NCBI GenBank assembly: GCA_016806645.1
Contig: JACSYO010000723.1
Span: forward strand, 62,001-126,000
Direction of reading: 5' to 3'
DNA length: 64,000 nucleotides
Origin: Ophiodon elongatus
Lineage: Eukaryota; Chordata; Actinopteri; Perciformes; Hexagrammidae
Shown here in pieces: positions 63,953-64,000 of this stretch; position 1 is the first letter of the stretch, and each line of letters opens with the position of its first letter. Both the position numbers and the translations under genes were made by a program. Below the pieces are notes generated by a model that was given only the letters and a program-made list of their open reading frames with translations, had not been told where the DNA came from and did no database searches.

Positions 63953-63987
<35 letters not shown>
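63953..63987 (+). repeat. (AT)n microsatellite
   Basis: Perfect (AT)n of 35 bp near the right edge of the window. Confidence 0.97.
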
Positions 63988-63990
<3 letters not shown>

Positions 63991-64000
63991 GTATATATGT

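Larger units (their letters stand above)
53561..64000. other. Upstream region and first intron of the ELM2-SANT gene
   Basis: The acceptor at 53561-53562 shows that at least one 5' non-coding exon lies to the right, but I could not place it. The stretch holds CT, CA, TG and TA microsatellites, a 17-bp inverted repeat (57.4 kb) and a possible transposase relic (62 kb). No other gene recognised. Confidence 0.55.

Overview
This is vertebrate nuclear DNA, almost certainly from a ray-finned (teleost, probably percomorph) fish. The signs are two genes with short exons and consensus GT-AG introns, very dense long (CA)n/(TG)n tracts, a tRNA-derived SINE, decayed L2-like LINE pieces, and interspersed repeats that I recognise from fish genomes. 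There are no prokaryotic features such as operons, CRISPR arrays or IS elements. Nearly all the longer open frames outside the two genes are microsatellite or antisense artefacts.

Layout: both genes lie on the minus strand, head to tail. (1) About 14.75-30.17 kb holds the first eight coding exons of pyruvate carboxylase (pc). They encode residues 1-301: a mitochondrial targeting peptide and most of the biotin-carboxylase half. The gene runs off the left edge inside an intron of at least 14.7 kb. A GC-rich segment near 40.0-40.3 kb, ending in a strong splice donor, is the best candidate for a 5' non-coding exon and promoter. (2) 46.33-53.53 kb holds a complete ten-coding-exon gene for a 1,010-residue ELM2-SANT-C2H2 protein. 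It belongs to the MIDEAS/TRERF1/ZNF541 family of histone-deacetylase (MiDAC-type) scaffolds. All ten junctions keep frame from ATG to stop. A poly(A) signal lies about 200 bp past the stop.

The rest is intronic and intergenic: 1-14.7 kb (pc intron), 30.2-46.1 kb (pc 5' intron plus intergenic) and 53.6-64 kb (upstream of the ELM2-SANT gene). It contains a probable retrovirus-like LTR with 20-bp tandem repeats in its U3 region (10.0-10.6 kb), L2-like LINE relics (6.0-6.7 and 14.95-15.07 kb), a SINE (30.7-31.0 kb), a doubtful second SINE (37.2 kb), a possible Harbinger-like relic (62 kb), a perfect 17-bp inverted repeat (57.4 kb) and many microsatellites.

The two genes have no obvious joint pathway. 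PC is a mitochondrial anaplerotic enzyme and the other is a nuclear chromatin factor. The most interesting points are that the ELM2-SANT gene sits beside pc, in the vertebrate 11q13/14q24/19q13 paralogon, so it may be a fourth ohnolog of the family; and that one of its ELM2 exons has an acceptor placed directly after a long TG tract. I did not find a wholly novel biological system.
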